A DNA stretch of 64,000 nt, taken from NCBI RefSeq assembly GCF_004193775.1, contig NC_041004.1, forward strand, positions 31,706,411-31,770,410, read 5' to 3'. Shown in pieces: positions 11,693 to 25,499 of this stretch. Each line of letters starts with the position of its first letter. Within the stretch, counting starts at the first letter, position 1. The position numbers were made by a program, and so were the translations under genes. This DNA comes from Glycine soja. Lineage: Eukaryota; Streptophyta; Magnoliopsida; Fabales; Fabaceae. A model generated the notes under the pieces. The model was not told the origin of the DNA. It did no database searches and saw only the letters and a list, made by a program, of their open reading frames with translations.

Positions 11693-14600
11693 TCAACGAC
11701 TCACGAGCCAACCCGGTTTAATTAGGATGTCTTCCTTAAAATTGCGACCTGAGACAGACACTGACTCACCTTGACGGCGGTAACACTACAAAGGATTAAA
11801 AGAATAGGTGAGAAAATCCAATTCACAAAGTAGTGCTAAAAAAAGAAGTGTTTACTCAACGAGAAATATTGATCAATATAGTTACAAAAAATGGAAAATG
11901 AATTGTCCCTAGATTCATTCACTATAATTGGAGAGAATAATCAATTCCATTTTGTGAAAACCTAGCATGCATGCACACGTGCACAATCACACAGACTGAT
12001 AGATGGGAGTTACTGAATGAAAACAATATGTAAACAGGCATTGATAAGGAAGATTTTCTTCTTTCAATACATAAACAGTAAACAATGAATTTAAAAAATT
12101 ATTTTCTTGTTAGATTGTCATCATAAACAGATTAATGACCGAAAACATGGAACTGATAAAATTACATCAAGAATTAAATTGATAAGCTAAGAAACAAGTT
12201 CTATAAAGAAATGGAGAAATAAGTTTAGCAACTACATGTAGAAAGTTGGGATAAAAGCTTTATTTGAGGCATCAAATTGAGAAAAAGAGCTCAAGCAACT
12301 AACCTTGTAACATACAACAGTGTCATCAGGATACATTGCAAATAGCTTCGTACCAAGACGTGCATCACAGGAGTCACAGAGGCTCTCATCATTAATTTGT
12401 ACATTCCTTGACCTCTCCTCCAATCTTGACAATCTTGCATCAATGTCTACGGCACGAGATAAATTATGCACAATCTGAAAGAATTTGTTGCTAAGATTAC
12501 AAGCCCATAATACTTGGTTGACAACAAAAAGTAGCAATCAACCTCAAAATTTCAGACTACAGAGAAAAAATAATCTTGGGAAGATTGAATATGGGAATTA
12601 TTGAAAAAAATTAGTTTGATTTCAGAAGTAACCATGAATTTGGTGGTCAAACATCCATATAAACTGGAAATACTGTAAGGACTATACCCAAAGGATCGTA
12701 TTAAAATAAGCCATATACATTGTTCCAGAAGTATTTAAAAAATTGTTGTAGTTGCCAAAACCTTGCTGAATTCTCTCAACCTCACTTCGAGAGAACTTTC
12801 ATAACTGAGGATTAAAGATTATTCTTGATCGCAGCAGCCACTACACCGAGTGAAGTTTTATTCTTTTTTCTCTATCACGTGGAAAGAAAAGATCTGAGAT
12901 TAGGACAATCTATCCAAGGGAAAAAACATGGAAGTACCTGTCCTTGACGATGATGATGAACTCTGGCCCTGAACATTCTTAGTAAAGTGTCAGAAGCAAG
13001 TTGAAGTGGCATATCTGGAGACAGTTTCTGCATTATAAAGTCAAAACTTTTAGGGAGTAACATTCCAAAATTAAGAACCACATTTATGTGGAATAAACTC
13101 TATAGTTGAGAGAGAGAGATGCAACTATATGCAAGTCGTTAGAGTCCTGTAATTGCAAAAACATACATCTACATCCAACATTGACAGTTATACTCGGGTT
13201 TGATATTGATGAATTAGCATACTCAAGCATTTCAAATTTTCTCTTGCAGTGGTTAACTTGTGATATTAATCTTTTGATGATAAGAAACGCGAGGAAGTTG
13301 ATTCATTTATCATATACATCACATCAAAGAAATTCACACCATAAATTACGTTCTTGTTTATAAAACTTGGTATTTTCAATATGCCTACTGAGTGGCTTGC
13401 TTATGCAGCAGCTCCATTGACTAACTTATAATATAATTGTTTGATATAAAATAAATAGAACTATTCATGAGCCATCTCCTAAAAATTTGAGGTTTAGATA
13501 GTAGGTCATTGACATTAGTATTAAAGACCCCATGTCAAATGCTCAGGAGTTTGATTGTTGCAACCCTTACTTTTCTAAAATAATGTTGAATTTCAAAATG
13601 ATGTGAGTTGGACTTGTACATTGTTCAATCTTCAAACATCAAACCCAAAGGGCTTGCATGAGGAGGAACATTTAATACAAAACCATTTATATGCCTTCAC
13701 ACAATAGGTTAAGTTTTTGGGATAGTTTGTCCTTGACAAGAACTTTAGCGAAGAGAGAGGGGAAATACAACCCTTCAATCCTTACCAAGGGGCTGAACAA
13801 GTTTATGACCTGATGGTCTTATAAGGGGCAATATTTATTTGTATTAATAATCTTCACTTTAAGTGCATATCATTTTGCCAACATAAAACTTGCTGATATG
13901 ACAGATGGATCTGTATACGTATTTTCATGCCGACAGATCCCTTCTTTCACTCTACACTGCAAAATATGTACTTTTTGCAGTTGAATATAGATGTTGTGAA
14001 CAATTTGCTTCAGAAATTATGGTAATATAGAGTGAGTTAAATACCTCTAAAACTTGCAATGGATCTAATGATTCTCCATGATTATGCAGAAGGCGAACAG
14101 CAGCAGTAAACATGGGATCCTTATCATCTTGTGGATCCAAATACATTTCAAGCAACCTGAAGACAATAAGCAAAAAGTAAAAGCATTTAAAACAAACTTT
14201 TTAAAACACCTCAGCATAAATAAATAAAATATTGAAAGGGTAAATAGGAGACAAACTGCATATATGCATCAGCTCTTCCTATCTCAGCACAATATTGCTC
14301 AGCAGCTTCACTGTCTTCCAGTTTCCTGGGAGCCAACATAATAATAATAATAATAATAATAAAGAAAAAACTCCTTGCATGTGATTTAACACGTTGTAGG
14401 CCAATTGGTTCTTCTGCATGTGGTTTATGTTTTATTCACATTAAACTTCACTATCCTAAAACTATGGGAAATCCAATTGTCTGCTAAAATACATATCCAA
14501 TGGAATCATGCTGATTGCAAACATCCCATCTTGAGACAATCACATTAGTCTGCAAAAAATACGGTAGGCTTATATCTTACCAATACTTTAAAGGATTTTT

Positions 14601-17600
14601 CTTCCCAAATTATTGGAAACTGAAAGCTATTACAACCTAGAAGGATAAATATTTGCTAAAAAAGTAATGCATGTTCATCTTTTCTGTTTTTGTCTACAAC
14701 AACCAAACCTTATCCCACTTAAAGAGGACAGTCAAATATATGGATTAAACATCTTTCACCTCTATTAAAAACAAGTTTTTCAATAAATCAAATTATAGTA
14801 AGGTAAATTTTAATGAACATTTCTTTATAGTGCAACTATGATACTCTACGATGAACATAATGTGTATACCTGAACATTTTGTCAATCTAAAACTGAGGAG
14901 ACTATTGTTAGCAGTGCAATTTAGATCAACAGTTTCTGTATTATCTTCTCTAAGAGTCTGCTTGCATGATGAGTAAGCTAATTTATGTTTGAAAGATGCA
15001 AGATTGAAATTTGAAGTTATTGGAATTGTTTAAAGTTTTAGCATAATGATTTGACTTTATGATTTGCTCATTGATGCATGAGTTTAACTTGTATTAGCAT
15101 AGTTTTGAGTGAATTTTATGAAAGCTAGTGTAACTTTGAAGCTAATTAGACACTTACAAAGCCAAAATTTGGAGGACCAAAGTCTCCTGCCCCAGTCTTC
15201 TATACAGAATAGCCTGTTGAGTAAAGCCAAATTAATATAAGGAAAAGTAAGGAATGCTAAACATCCTTTTGAACATATGGGAGTTTATCACCACACCTCC
15301 CAAAAGTCTATGATCACAAAGAGCCATTAGTAACACATATGCCAATGTTGGATAAACAGAGCTTAAGATAGCACGGTCAAAAGTCTTAAAGTTACCTTTT
15401 CTAACCATAATTCTGATCCTTCAATCAAGTCAAGAACTTCTTCTGGATCATACAAGTCTGAGGATTGCAAAAATATCTGTAATCTTTCCCTGACAGGAAT
15501 CTGAAAGATTGAGTTCTTCAACATAGCCAAACTTCTTGTCTCTATATTTCCACTATCAAGATTCTCAGAAATATTTTCAGATTCAAAGGCTTCAATTGCT
15601 GATTTGGCAAGTGAGAGGGCGTACAAAGTATGCAACTGTGTATCATTACAGTCCTGGTCTTCAATCAACCACTGGAGATACCTAAAAACAAGGAAGCCAT
15701 TGAAAACTAAAAAGTCAAAATATTAAAAAATAAAATATAAATTTATATTACAATGGGAACAACAACCAAGTACTTTAAATTTTGGATGAGAAATTGATTT
15801 GAGTAGTCTAAAATTGTTTTAGAAAACAGATTTTAAAACTCTAGAGAGAGAAAGGATTCAAACAGGCTCAGAATGATTTTTACCATGATAATGCAATGAT
15901 GAGAATCATGAGATGTGATGCATTAATAACTTAATAGTGCACTATCTATAGTAATATTCCAGTAAGTATAAATGTCGTATAACTAATGTAACACAAATCA
16001 GCAGCTATATTTATTATATGGTCAGCAAAAACATAAAAGGAATGAAAATGAAATAAAGAAATAATATCTTAATCAAATCCTTCAAATCAATAACCATAAA
16101 TATCCTAATAAAATTCTTAAGACATTATCGATTTGAGAGAAAGGAGTATACTGCCAATAGATAACACAACATACCTCTGTAAAATTTCTGCCTTCTGCGG
16201 ATCAATAGTTGTAACAACTTCATCTGCAGTACGAAATGAATAACATCATGAATTGTTTCATAATAAAATAATCTTAGCAAAAAAAAAACCATAGCAATGC
16301 CTATGATATTTGAGAACCCTTTGGCAGAGTACATTAGCATTGTATGATAATATCCATTAAACCAAGTAGTCCAAACTAGTCAAAATTTAGCAATACATTC
16401 AAAATTTACATTTCACAATAAAAAGTACCGAAGAGTAGTAATTATCCAAATAATGAGTACACAATGCTTAAAGAATCAAGGCCAACCAGGAGAAAGCTCG
16501 ATCTCTCGTTTGTCTGAAGTTAAAACATTGACTGCAAGAACTTGGTTGATATCTGCAATCTGAAATGAAAAGATTCAAAACAAGAATAATGATCATTTAA
16601 TCAAATTATGAAGTTGAAACATTCTACTTCCATTAACAACAAACTTCTAAACACTCGTACCCATCCTAGATGTTGTAGAATCAATTCTTGGTCAGATGAT
16701 TCCTCAAGAATCTTTGAAGCTTCAGCTGCAGCAATTACCCTGCCAGAAATAAGGTTTCCCCCACTATTCTGTGTATTATTCTCCAAAGAAGGGTCTTTCC
16801 AGAGGCCGGATGAATAATTTCTAGCTAGGATGCGCCAAATATGCACAGCTTTTGAGCTCATTCCTTTACTTGCACATAGGAAGGCAAGTGTCCTTAGGTG
16901 CCCAGACTCTTCTAACATCTGCTCCAATTCCTCCTGAAAAAGAGATGTATTTCACACGGTCATTTTTCAGGCAACCCCCAGGTAATTACCATTATGTCAT
17001 GCAACCAAAGTTTTCTTTAAGGAGCAGCATGGATTTAAAAAAGGGAATTTTTTTCATTTTCCTGTATATGCTTGTGCTTGACATTCAAAGAAGGTTAGGT
17101 TTTGGTTTTTCATGTTTATTTTGCTGCTGAGGCTATTCTCTTTCTGCAGAGCTTCAAATATGATCATATCAGGAAAAGGAAAAAGTAATTTCTCAAATCT
17201 ACATAGAAATAATGGGTATAATTCAATTCACGACATATTTATTTTACAGTATTAATTATGAAAAATGTATTGAAATTACTTCAATCAAATAACTAAATAC
17301 ATAACTGTTAGAATAATTTGCAGTTCATGTACAATATGTTAAATGCTTAGTTCTCATAGGAATTAGCATCCACTATTTGCCTAGGAAAATAGTCTCCACT
17401 TAGTCTACTAGGAGCCTATAGATACAAATGTTCAGCATAATCTGAGAGTCGTACAATACAATCATTTAATCAATCAATTTCACTTGAACAATTCCATCCT
17501 AACTCTATTTCTCCCCTATAAATTCAACAATAACATCCAGAGACTTGTGTAAAACAAAAACATATTAATTTGCACGTATCTATTGAGTTATTCATTTACA

Positions 17601-20600
17601 ATATCAAAACCACAATAACAGTAATCTGCACATACCACAACACACCAGTTTATAGAAGAAGCCAGCTTCTCCATGTCCTCAACAGAATTTAGAGCTCTAT
17701 ACAAATACATTAGTAGTGTGTCAACTCCCTCCCTGACTGATTCCGTTAGGTCTTTTTCACGACAGGCCTCCAAATACCTGTAACAATATTGATCAACATA
17801 GGCGGTTAAGTAAACAAGTCAAAGGCCATAATAACTACACATATAAGAAAGGTTCCATGAAAATTATTAATTTACAATGCTATTATGATATGGTATTGAA
17901 ACCCAAAATATTTCAAGTATATTCCTATCTTCCTCTACACAAACTTTTCTTTATGATCAGCCCAATAGTCCCTGGTACATGGTATAGGAGCTTTTTATTA
18001 GTATCTGTATGACATTAGAAGTCAGTAGGAATATATTATATAGTCACCATCCAAAAATAGAAACAAATACGTGAATAACAACAAAAATTGAATTCAGACC
18101 TGCTAATGTTCTTGATTGCTGACTCCAACAAATCAGCTCTATTTGCTGGATTGAGAAAAAGATCATTATCTACTATTGTTTCTACACCTGCTTTCCTCAG
18201 GAAAGAAGCTCTTTGGATTGTCATCAAGCCATCATCTATTACATCTTCAAGAGGGGCCGGTGGAGGATGCAAACCCCAATACCTATTCCTAGGAACCTAC
18301 AAAAGCCAGTTTGAACATCTGTACCACATTCATACAGCACAACCTTTAAATATTTGAATAATTTATATGTATTAAGGACAAGTACCACATTTCACAATAT
18401 AGCACAAAAACTAATACAAAAATTAGTTGTTACTATAGTATATTTATTATTTTAGTTGAATTTGTGCCTAAATCTGATTGAGAAGAAATTGCATGCGACC
18501 AAGAAATTAAATACTAACTAGATAAATACATAAATCTTCTACTAAATTTACATCTCATGATGAACGGCTCAAAAAATATATCAATTGATACTCATCCAGT
18601 ATGGACCATTTCTTCACATTTCAAAAGTTCTATTTCAGGCAGATTACCCCCTATGTTGTCAATCGTGGGCGTCACGGCCGCTATCGCGGCGGAGTGGAGC
18701 AGCGCGGCCCCCATCCGCAACGGGGATGGACGTAGCGGCGCGGTTCAACGTCGCGGTTGGAGCGGCCGCTATCGCGGCGGAGCAGCGCGGGATCTGGACC
18801 GGATTTTCACGCCGCTACACTGAAGCCGTGGAAATTCTGAAAACCCTAGCGCGTTGCTGCTCTCCACACCTGCAAGGCTGCGACCCCGGCAACGCTGTGA
18901 CACCGGCGAGCGCCGCCACGAGTGCTGCGAGACTGCGACACTGTTCGTACCTTTCTTTCCCAAGCGAGTCTGCGACACCGTTTCCTTGCTTGAACTGATT
19001 TAGGGACTGGGGAAGTGAAGATGGCAATGGTAGGCGTGAGGGCAGGGGATTGGACAAAACAGAGAGAGAGTCGTTGAGAGTTTGTGTTCCTTGAGGCCAC
19101 GGAACGCATAATCATTATACAGTGAATATCACTGAAATAGGATTTTAGTCCTTTAGAGTTTTTTTTAGTTCCTATTTTTACTTTATTAATATTAAATTAT
19201 GATGTTACAATAATATTCACAACTCATTGACTTACCGTACACGTCCCCTGATGTGTATATTTTTTTTAGTATTTTAAAATTTGTATCTATTTAAAATAAT
19301 GAATGACATCAGATTAATGGATGAAATATTTAAAAATATAATTTAGAAAAAAAATCTAAATATATGTAATAATTACGTGATAAGTTAATGAGATGTGCAT
19401 ATGGTGTTAAGTCATTTACTAGTAACTAGATTTCATCCTTCTGTGGTGCGTGTGGAGTCACAGCTAGAGAGATAAAATAAGACCTGTTAAAATTAAATTA
19501 AAATCTTAAGTTCTTTCATTAGAATAAAAATATTCTTAAGTCCCTAATTATTTAGCTTAAGAGGGATTAAGGCTTTAAGCCCTTTATTTGCTTGACTTTT
19601 TACTTTATGTTTTGTAACTTTTGTTTAAGTAACTATGTTTTCAGTTATTTTTCTGTTTTTGAACTTATATATATACATATTATTAATTATTTAACATATA
19701 TAAAAAAAACATTAGAATAGCGGTCATCCCGCTATCCGCTATCCCACTTTTGGGGTCGACCGCTCTGCTCCGCTACACCGGTATTGACAACTATGATTAC
19801 CCCAAGGCCATATACTAAAAAAAACCAGCAACATAATTTTGAAACAAAGCTCAAGGCAATAATATAAAAAGATAGACATGCACAATGTACCAGTAAGGAC
19901 CAGCGATTTGGATCTCGCATTATAAATGGGAATACTTCAGAAGGTTGCATCGTCTCAGAAAGCAAGAAGTGGTCCACTGCTTCTTTAAAATGCAAGTCAA
20001 AAAGCAAGAGGAATCCCACTTGAGCATGAACAAACGAGAGCAAATCTTTTGACATTTCACCTTCTGACTCTAGCTCCTCCACCAAGGATATGGCTCCCTT
20101 ATAGTTCTTCTTCCTCAGAAGGTCTTTTATTTGTTCTACAGAAGGTAATTTCTGATAGCACACTACCTAGTAAAATATGTAAAAATAATAACAAATTCTT
20201 CAATGAGATAGGACTATGATCATCAAAATTATTTTTAATTAAACTAACAAAATAAATTAACACGATGTAAAATCTAATAATTAATTAAGTCATGATCAAC
20301 AGTTACAATTTAAAAATGACATTTACAGAACTATTAGTAATAGAACAACAAAAAACCACACAAAAGAATAACTACATTACAAGCCTCTTTCAAAAAGTAC
20401 ATTACAAACCATTCACAGTCAATTAATCATACATTGTTGTCAATGTCATAAACTCATAATTTAACACAACTAAAAAATGTCCAACACATGGAATCGCGTA
20501 TGATTATTATCAAACGAAGTCTTGACTTATGTTAGAATGATGGGATTATATATAGGATATAAAAGAAAAACCAACAAAAGTAATGTGTATCAGTTTGGTT

Positions 20601-23294
20601 TGATTCAATTTTCACAATAGGAACCAAAAGTTGAGCCAAACCACAACAAATAAGGTTTTACAATTTTCATTTTTTTTTGGAATAGCATGGAAGTCAAATT
20701 ACGGTTGACATATATGATATATATCAATTATATATGCATGAAAAATGAAGTTATATGCAAATAAAAATAAAATACATAAAAATTGGCAAAATATTAACTC
20801 AAAAGTTCAATTGGGGCTGGAGACTCACTATAGATGACAAGAGGATGCCGGATGCATGCCGCAACCACAAGATTCATAACGGCTGCAATACCGGCCAGAA
20901 TTGCAATTGCAGATCCAAGAAAGTACACTATACAATAGTGCTATAGCGGCTATTTAACAACACTGCTCTTGATTAACCAAAAATGGAATCTGTCCACTTT
21001 ATGGATGATACTATTCTTGTTCATAGGCAATAAGCAATAAGCAGTGATTTATGCTAACAATGATTTATAATTTTTATTTTGTTTTTAGTAATGTCCAAGA
21101 ACTTTGTTCTGAATTTGGATTTGTAGAATTGTAATTATATATTTATTATGTTTTATGAATTTTTATGTACATATCCTACACATATATATTTTACAAAAAG
21201 TTACTATAGCATCAGAATGTATAGCATCACAAATTTCTCTCCAACTAGCATTATATATATGAATTTTCCCTCTTGGGCCAACTACTTGAGTGAAAAATTT
21301 AGGTTTCAAATAAATAGTTCTCTAAGAACTACGCATTTAACTCCACAAGATTGAAAAATTCTATTATACTTTTAGTATTTTACTTCCTCTCATGGTTTTC
21401 AAAAACAATCCGTGACACCAATTGCAACCACATCAGCTGCATTTGCCCACAATCTCCCGCAATGTCAAGGATCACAACAAAACCACAACTGCAACCATGA
21501 CTACAATCTAAAGCCTTGCTTCCTACTTCTGAATTTTGTTCAGCAGTTCTGATATTTAAGTACTCCATCAATATCATTTTCAAATTAAAGGGACCCAGAA
21601 TGAAAGAATACCATACGTTCTTGACTTTTCTAAAACAACTTAAAATAAGTTCCACTAGTTATTTACAATTTTGAGCATGCTATGTTTCAGAACAAATTCC
21701 CAAATCAGAGAAACGTTATTTGATACATTTCCATAATTGGACTTCACGAGTGATGCCATGAGAAGATTGCCAGAAACACTCAAAAGCCAACTAAACCTAT
21801 TCTGTTTTAAGGTGTTCGTATTTCCATTTCAAACCATATTGAACACCAACCCATCATTTTTCTTCAGTATATAAATATTGAGGTGCAACAAACGGTGTGT
21901 AAATGCCTATTCAAACACAACCTAAATTTTCCTTTTTCTTTAGCATTATTTGCCAGGGTGTGGCCATGTACGAACAATCTGCCATTATGATGAACTAGCC
22001 CCTATTCAGTTTACTTCAACAATCCAATAATCCACAACCCTAATAAAGCATTTATCCATTGAGTTGAACCCTAACAAGGCCAGCCATCCAAGCTCACCTC
22101 ACAAGTATATGATATATCAATCAACAGCTATATTCTGAAAAATTATCACAATATCACCAGATTCAAACTAGAACATACCTTGGTAGCAGTTGCAACAGCA
22201 ACAAGCCTCCCACCCTTATCTTCCTCGCTGGCAACAACGCATCGCCCAACCCCTTCCCCGCCGAAGGGCAACACCTGAACACAACAACCATGCCTCTTAT
22301 GATACAACCCAATCTTCCCATCACTCACAACCACCACATAGGAATCAATCTCCCCCATGGAATCCAACCCGTGCCGGAAGACCAGACTCCCCCCCACGGG
22401 TTGCCCATGGGGATCAACAATAACCCCCACATTGTCCACCAGCAACAGCACCCTCCACTCCTTGTGCAAGAGCTTCAACCTCGGCGGCCACGACACGTCC
22501 GGCAATGAGAAGATCACGCTACTCTGCCCAGTAACACATGAAATCAAACTGTACCCATTCACAGTACCAACAACAATAGAATCATTCAGCCACACCATGG
22601 CACTAACAACCCCATCAACACACTGAATCTCCTTCAAAACCACAAGCGCACCACCATCATCCCTCTCACTTTTCCCATTCCTATTCCCCAAAACAAGCTC
22701 CGCGAGAATCAGCCTCTTCCCAACAACAATTGCAAAAACACAACCACCACCTGTCTCACTCTGCACTTCACCCTCCTTCATTGAGTTCATTCTCAATTTC
22801 TGAAACAATCCTAGACCCGAACCCGAACCTGAACCTGAACCTAAACCCGAACCGAAACCCTCGGATTCTCCACCGTTGTTCCTGAGCCTTCTCCTAGTGA
22901 CCAACGAAACCCCCTTCGGGAAACTCAATTTCGTGGCGCGATTCGAGAGTTCGGAGTCGACCAAGAACAGAGTCCCATCGGACAGCAACAGAAGCTTCCG
23001 GAACTCTTCGATTACCGAGATGGACTCGACGGCGGCGTCGCTGACCGAAACGCTTCTCAGGAACGAGAGCTTGCGCAAAACGGCGTCGTCGCTGTCGTTG
23101 GAGTCCTCGGCGGAGAGGGAAAATAGGGTTCCGGAGTGAGTTCCGACGTAGAGAAGAGTCGTACGGTGTCGTTTCGAGTGGGAGATTGAGAGGGATCGAA
23201 TGGAGCTGGCGCGTGAGTGGGCGGTGAGGTCGAACTGCGCGTGGGGCTCCAGCACCACGCGGCTCATGCTGCTGTTGCTTTCAACCTGAACCAT
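11693..23294 (-). CDS. VPS3: VPS3/TGFBRAP1-like CORVET tethering subunit, 14 exons, 1000 aa
   Basis: Coding exons, 5' to 3': 22179-23294, 19891-20166, 18100-18296, 17636-17777, 16661-16933, 16487-16559, 16175-16223, 15396-15681, 15158-15213, 14257-14325, 14045-14156, 12938-13027, 12304-12474, 11693-11785. They sum to 3003 nt, stay in frame across every junction and use GT-AG introns. The order is an N-terminal CNH domain (about residues 20-300), a Vps39 domain-1 region (about 515-640) and a Vps39 domain-2 C-terminus (about 850-1000). Two CxxC pairs (946/949 and 968/971) form a zinc-finger-like end. In this family VPS3 is the CORVET subunit that tethers Rab5-type endosomes for transport towards the vacuole. 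The N-terminus and length fit VPS3/TGFBRAP1 better than its HOPS paralogue VPS39. Introns 1 and 2 contain transposon-derived sequence; the exons show no damage. Confidence 0.92.
18651..19795. mobile_element. hAT-like non-autonomous transposon in VPS3 intron 2, with 8-bp target duplication
   Basis: The element is flanked by a perfect 8-bp direct repeat ATTACCCC (18643-18650 and 19796-19803). Its ends are inverted: left CTATGTTGTCAAT, right (reverse complement) CATAGTTGTCAAT. An 8-bp duplication with short inverted ends is the hallmark of the hAT superfamily. It is 1145 bp long without a transposase frame. The left part (18660-18960) is a GC-rich island with a duplicated GGCCGCTATCGCGGCGGAG motif, and the right end has related GCTATCCGCTATCC repeats. 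It lies wholly between exons 2 and 3 of VPS3, so it need not affect the protein. Open frames here are not convincing genes. Confidence 0.85.
21201..21612. repeat. Dispersed repeat, uninterrupted copy, in VPS3 intron 1
   Basis: This stretch matches the two sequences that flank the MULE element, 26497-26626 on the left and 33804-34070 on the right, in the same order and orientation. Shared landmarks are CTATAGCATCAGAA, TGGGCCAACTACTTGAGTGA, GTATTTTACTTCCTC and TTTAAGTACTCCATCAATAT. It therefore shows the arrangement before the MULE insertion. The identity of the repeat is unknown. Confidence 0.8.
22809..22859 (-). repeat. Gly/Ser-rich hexanucleotide repeat inside VPS3 exon 1
   Basis: An iterated hexamer (ACCCGA/ACCTGA on the plus strand) encodes a run of alternating Gly and Ser at residues 146-162, within the predicted CNH beta-propeller. 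It is probably a flexible surface loop. The repeat can change length by whole dipeptides without breaking the frame. Confidence 0.85.
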
Positions 23295-24049
23295 TTTTGT
23301 GAATCGACGCGCTGCGACTCGGAAAGTTTCTACCTTCTCATTCTCGCAGGTTCTTTACTCTCATGAAAACCAATTGAGGGTGCACGATAAGGGCGATTTT
23401 TTTATGGCTCACCTAAGCGGAGCCTCAACGGGTGCGTGGGATTAAGCAAACTTGCCTTGCACCTCCCTGCACTTGGACTCTGCTTCACCCAACTTTGGGG
23501 AGAAAGAAAGAAAGAAGGAAGAGAACATACACTTGTTTTGTTTCATGTTTTTCACTTTTTTGTAAGTCTAGGTTTTAATTAATTTTTTTTAAAAAATATA
23601 TTGTAAATAATAAGTAAATGAATAAATACTTTTTTATATTATCACTTAATTACAAAATAGTAACATGATAAAAAAAATACAAATTGAAATTAAAAACATT
23701 TTTTTGGGTACATAAAATTAGTCATTTTAGTAAAACTTCTCCATGGATCATTATGTAATCAAATTGAATTAAAATCTATTTACCCAATTATTTCTTCTAC
23801 TATTTTTAATTTTAACAAAAATCATGTGTAAAGAAAAAAAAAAAGAGTTAAATTGTGATTTAAATTTTTTCAAAAACTTTTTCGCAAATAAAACTATCGT
23901 CTAATGTATAAAAGATGTGAAAAATAGTTTTCCACAAAAACCAAGTTAGACGAAAGACTTAGTAGATCGATAGATTTTAGAAAACAATTTTTTCTAAAGA
24001 GACAAAATCACAACGTAGCACCAGTTAAACAGATAAAGGGAGGAAGCAA
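23295..24049. other. VPS3 upstream region
   Basis: Sequence 5' of the VPS3 start codon. It must hold the promoter and 5' untranslated region, but I see no TATA box or named element I could defend. From 23560 onward it is AT-rich with no coding signal. Confidence 0.55.
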
Positions 24050-24590
24050 TAACGCAGAGAAAGGTGACTTATTATGCACTCTTTGTCCTGTACATGTTGA
24101 AACCTCATCACTTTTGTTGTTCACGTGTACATACGCAAATCAATTTTGGAGCATATGGATCTCAATGTTTGGTATAGCATTCGTGTAGCATGGAGTTCAA
24201 TTATCTGTAATATTTGGCAGCATAGGAACAGAATTATTTCTTATGGCAAGGTCTTAGACATAGAGCTAATTTGGCATAAGATCATGTTTTGTTTATGGTC
24301 TTGGTTGAAAGCTTACCAAAAGAATTTTAGTATTTCTTTTCTGCAGTGGCAAATAAGCCCTGCACTTGCGCTTATGTAACGTCGGTCTATCTGCCTTGTG
24401 GTTATGGTTTGTAAGTGCTGAATCTTCTCATATGAATGTTTCACTTGTATAGGTTAAGATTCTGATCATTTGCTATGTTAGTGGGGTGGTGGAGACCGGA
24501 TGATTGGGCTATAATGTTTATGTATTATGGTCTTCTTTTGTATTTTTTTTTAGCACATCTTGTGCAAACTATATATATATATATATATAA
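24050..24590 (+). mobile_element. LINE (non-LTR retrotransposon) 3' fragment, zf-RVT region
   Basis: Across two reading frames the sequence encodes the end of a plant LINE reverse transcriptase polyprotein. A CxxC zinc-binding motif (CTLC) is followed by a TYANQFWSIW-like segment, then, after a frameshift near 24170, by a typical ...IWQHRNRI... tail ending at the TAA at 24377-24379. About 190 bases of 3' untranslated sequence follow, ending in a (TA)n tail at 24567-24589. Simple-repeat tails are usual for L1-type plant LINEs. The 5' part is missing, as expected for incomplete target-primed insertion. No function remains. Confidence 0.75.
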
Positions 24591-25499
24591 TATTATTGAG
24601 GAAAAAAATTAAGTGAGAATATAAAAACAACTAATAATAATCGTTAGATCATGGTTAAAAATAATAGATGTTGAAATTAAAATTTTTAAAATTCAAATTA
24701 AAATATAATATAACCATTAAATATTTATAAATAAAATAAGTAAAAAATTTTATTAATTTATCTTTACCATTAAGATTATGTTTAATTCTAATAATCCACC
24801 AAGTTTACACTAACATTCAATAAATTTATAACTCTTACAAAAGTTTTTCCAAGCTTATAACCTAATTATTGTTTTCCATAAATCATTACTGGGCTCTGGA
24901 ACAAATCAAAATATTTGTTTGAGGTTGAATGCATATAGAAAAAGTTACTGTTTTACAAAGAAATTTACAAAATAAACTTTTTTTTTTCTCTCTCAAGATT
25001 TATAAGATGTTTGAAGAGTTTTACAACTTAAAAAAATTAAATGCAAAGAGAATGAAGGCAAAAGAAGATAGTTCATTACAAAATTTGTAATTTCAACACT
25101 TTCAATAGACTTCAACAATCAATGTGAGTAAATGACATCCTTTTTGCATCTCGAGCAAGTATCAATTGGAGCATTAAATGCTGCATTTTATTTTATTAAG
25201 TGAAGATTTGAAATAAAACATATTGGTTGCTTAACTATAGATATGTTTAGTAACCCAAAAGGTTGACTCAGTGGTGAAATGAATGAAAATGATATATTTA
25301 ATATATGCAAAAAAAAATTGGGTTAACGACAATCACACATCGTGAGGGAAATCAATATCAAATCCAACAGATTAGAGGACACCCATACATAATCTTTAAT
25401 TAAGAAAAAAAATAATCATTAAAAACTCAATTTCTTTTTAATCCTAAGTCTAATTTTATTTTAAACTTTTGGAGTTTAAAAGACACAAAACTTTGTCTT
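24591..25499. other. Intergenic DNA, nothing recognised
   Basis: AT-rich sequence with no coding frame or structured repeat that I could identify. Confidence 0.6.

Noticed and set aside
12232..12303. Extension of the VPS3 exon 13 frame past CYK to a stop
   Set aside because: AAG|GTTAGT is a splice donor, and the next exon (11693-11785) restores the conserved C-terminus with a second CxxC half.
18557..19115. Several overlapping open frames of 69-137 codons on both strands in GC-rich DNA
   Set aside because: They fall inside the hAT-like element. GC-rich sequence has few stops, so long frames occur by chance, and none resembles a known family.
22190..23139. Plus-strand open frames opposite VPS3 exon 1
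   Set aside because: They are antisense shadows of a well-supported exon with family homology on the minus strand.
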